From NCBI GenBank assembly GCA_024742355.1, contig JANSYM010000002.1:310001-374000 (forward strand): a stretch of DNA of 64,000 nt, in the 5' to 3' direction. Origin of the DNA: Hyphomonadaceae bacterium. Its GTDB lineage: Bacteria > Pseudomonadota > Alphaproteobacteria > Caulobacterales > Hyphomonadaceae. Below, piece after piece: positions 62,880 to 64,000 of the stretch; position 1 is the first letter of the stretch; each line of letters starts with the position of its first letter. Below the pieces are notes generated by a model. That model was given only the letters and a program-made list of their open reading frames with translations, was not told the DNA's origin and made no database searches. The position numbers were made by a program, and so were the translations under genes.

Positions 62880-64000
62880 TCAGTGGAAATCACGGCTGTA
62901 AAACAGCTTCTTGGCCTGCTCGCGCGGGTGGCGAATGCCGGCGGCGATGCGGGCGCGGTGGGCGTCCTGAAGTTCAGCCGTGATCGCATCGGTGACAGCG
63001 CGGCGCTTGCCCGCTTGCGGCCCGGTCCTGTGGTCCGGCATCGGCCGCTTGGCCTCATCGGCATTGTCGCGCGAGGGCTCGATCGTCTCGCCGGCAAACT
63101 CAGGATAGCCGAGGCCATCCAGCAAATGCGAATGGTCCGAGATATGGGTGGCGATGACATGGGTCACCGTCCCCTCGCGCTGCAACTTGCCTTTCACATG
63201 CAGGAGCCGCCCGGCCATCACCTCCTTGCGAAACTTCTCAAACGTCTTCGGCCAGACGACAATGTTCGACACGGCGGTATCATCCTCCAGGGTCACAAAG
63301 ATCACGCCGCTGGCAGTTCCCGGACGCTGGCGGGTGATGACCAGGCCAGTGACAGAAAGCCAGGCGCCATCTGGTGTGGTGCGATGATGTTCGGCCGCAG
63401 AGAAATTCGGCAACCGGTCGCGCAACAGTCGGACCGGGTGATCGCGCAATGTCAGGCGGGTGGCGACATAATCCTCGAACACGCTTTCCTGCAGGCTGAG
63501 GCCAGGCAGCTGCGCCGGCACGTCCGGCAGGCCTTCCCCTTGCGCCTCGAACAAAGGCAGTGGCCGGTCACCGCCAAGGCCTTTCACCGCCCACAAGGCC
63601 GCGCGCCGCTCATGCTCATAGACCGCAAAGGCATCTGCTCCGGCGAGCTTTGTCAGCGCCCCGCGGCCAATCCCGGCGCGGCGCCAGATCGCCTCGATGC
63701 TGCCATAGCCGGCCCCGCGTGCGGCAGCGATCCAGTGTCCATCCTCTTCGGCAAAGCCCTTGATCTGGCGAAACCCCAGACGCACCGCCAGGCCGCCATT
63801 CGGCAAGGGTTCGAGCACATTGTCCCAGAAACTGTTCTCGGCGCAGACCGGCAGCACGACAACGCCATGCTGTCTGGCATCGCGGACAATCTGCGCCGGA
63901 GCGTAGAAGCCCATGGGCTGAGCATTCAGCAGGCCGCAGCAGAAAACCTCCGGGTGATGGCACTTGATCCAGGAGGAGGCATAGACCAGCAAGGCAAAAC
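62880..64000 (-). CDS. dnaE2: Error-prone DNA polymerase DnaE2, C-terminal part (runs off window)
   Basis: About 373 C-terminal residues are inside the window; the frame continues past 64000 (preceding codons give FALLVYASSW). It has the DnaE2 block WIKCHHPEVFCCGLLNAQPM, GFYAPAQIVRDA and a C-terminal OB-fold domain with LSVTGLVITRQRPGTASGVIFVTLEDD. DnaE2 works with ImuA/ImuB in damage-induced mutagenesis; those genes would lie outside. The PHP and catalytic palm domains are not visible here. Confidence 0.93.
   Translation of the reverse strand, partial: FALLVYASSWIKCHHPEVFCCGLLNAQPMGFYAPAQIVRDARQHGVVVLPVCAENSFWDNVLEPLPNGGLAVRLGFRQIKGFAEEDGHWIAAARGAGYGSIEAIWRRAGIGRGALTKLAGADAFAVYEHERRAALWAVKGLGGDRPLPLFEAQGEGLPDVPAQLPGLSLQESVFEDYVATRLTLRDHPVRLLRDRLPNFSAAEHHRTTPDGAWLSVTGLVITRQRPGTASGVIFVTLEDDTAVSNIVVWPKTFEKFRKEVMAGRLLHVKGKLQREGTVTHVIATHISDHSHLLDGLGYPEFAGETIEPSRDNADEAKRPMPDHRTGPQAGKRRAVTDAITAELQDAHRARIAAGIRHPREQAKKLFYSRDFH

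Overview
The window comes from an alphaproteobacterium, most likely Caulobacterales/Maricaulales (Hyphomonadaceae or Maricaulaceae type). Supporting signs are a high GC content, an NDUFA12-type complex I accessory protein next to a DUF2155 gene and aat, the tatABC-scpAB-nagZ-SPOR block, a ScfR-like regulator beside the glyoxylate genes, a large TonB-dependent receptor, and dnaE2. The family placement is inferred from memory of gene order, not from a search. No rRNA, tRNA, CRISPR array or transposase was found.

Layout. 1-6047 is a compact redox island. A Rieske-thiamine diphosphate (TPP) enzyme fusion (minus) is divergent from a Rieske-glutamate synthase fusion, two very small membrane proteins, a cytochrome b-like ferric reductase/Rieske fusion and a cysteine-rich anchored protein; the plus-strand genes are all linked by overlapping stop/start codons. 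6044-8418 is a VWA-like/membrane coiled-coil pair. 8585-25074 is mostly core metabolism and housekeeping: guaA, an RsmB-like methyltransferase, RidA, MAPEG, enoyl-CoA hydratase, two acyl-CoA dehydrogenases, cobT, a retropepsin-like protease, a TSUP permease, an MlaC-like protein, thiS, aroQ and accBC. 25220-26906 is an AT-richer accessory patch with two SUKH (SMI1/KNR4) immunity-type proteins and palindromic repeats. 26907-33359 carries a PqqB-like hydrolase, aat, DUF2155, an MlaD-like protein, NDUFA12, a protein that looks like the C-terminal part of the B12-dependent ribonucleotide reductase NrdJ without its catalytic half, and a pentapeptide-repeat protein. 33356-38391 is tatCBA-scpBA-nagZ-SPOR on the minus strand. 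38531-39193 is a GIY-YIG gene flanked by two near-identical 140-bp direct repeats. 39226-52843 is mixed: dgt and erpA with interlocked start codons, a CadC-like regulator, a TonB receptor broken by a frameshift, an NfeD/SPFH pair, a peroxiredoxin, YqgE, an S9 peptidase and a flavin monooxygenase. 53595-58504 is the glyoxylate shunt (isocitrate lyase, malate synthase) with its probable regulator and operator-like repeats. 58508-64000 has a GH2 beta-galactosidase, an alpha/beta-hydrolase-like protein and the 3' part of dnaE2.

How the genes work together. accBC, the acyl-CoA dehydrogenases, the enoyl-CoA hydratase, and aceA/aceB with the ScfR-like regulator fit fatty-acid or acetate growth. The Tat genes could export cofactor-bearing proteins. 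The MlaC- and MlaD-like proteins point to lipid traffic to the outer membrane. The redox island at the left edge is the least explained multi-gene unit: three separate Rieske domains are fused to three unrelated partners, which suggests one electron-transfer pathway with an unknown substrate.

Two genes (near 15310 and near 44931) are each broken by a single-base indel in a C/G run, so sequencing or assembly errors are a real possibility. Convergent neighbours often overlap tail to tail, three of them by exactly four bases.
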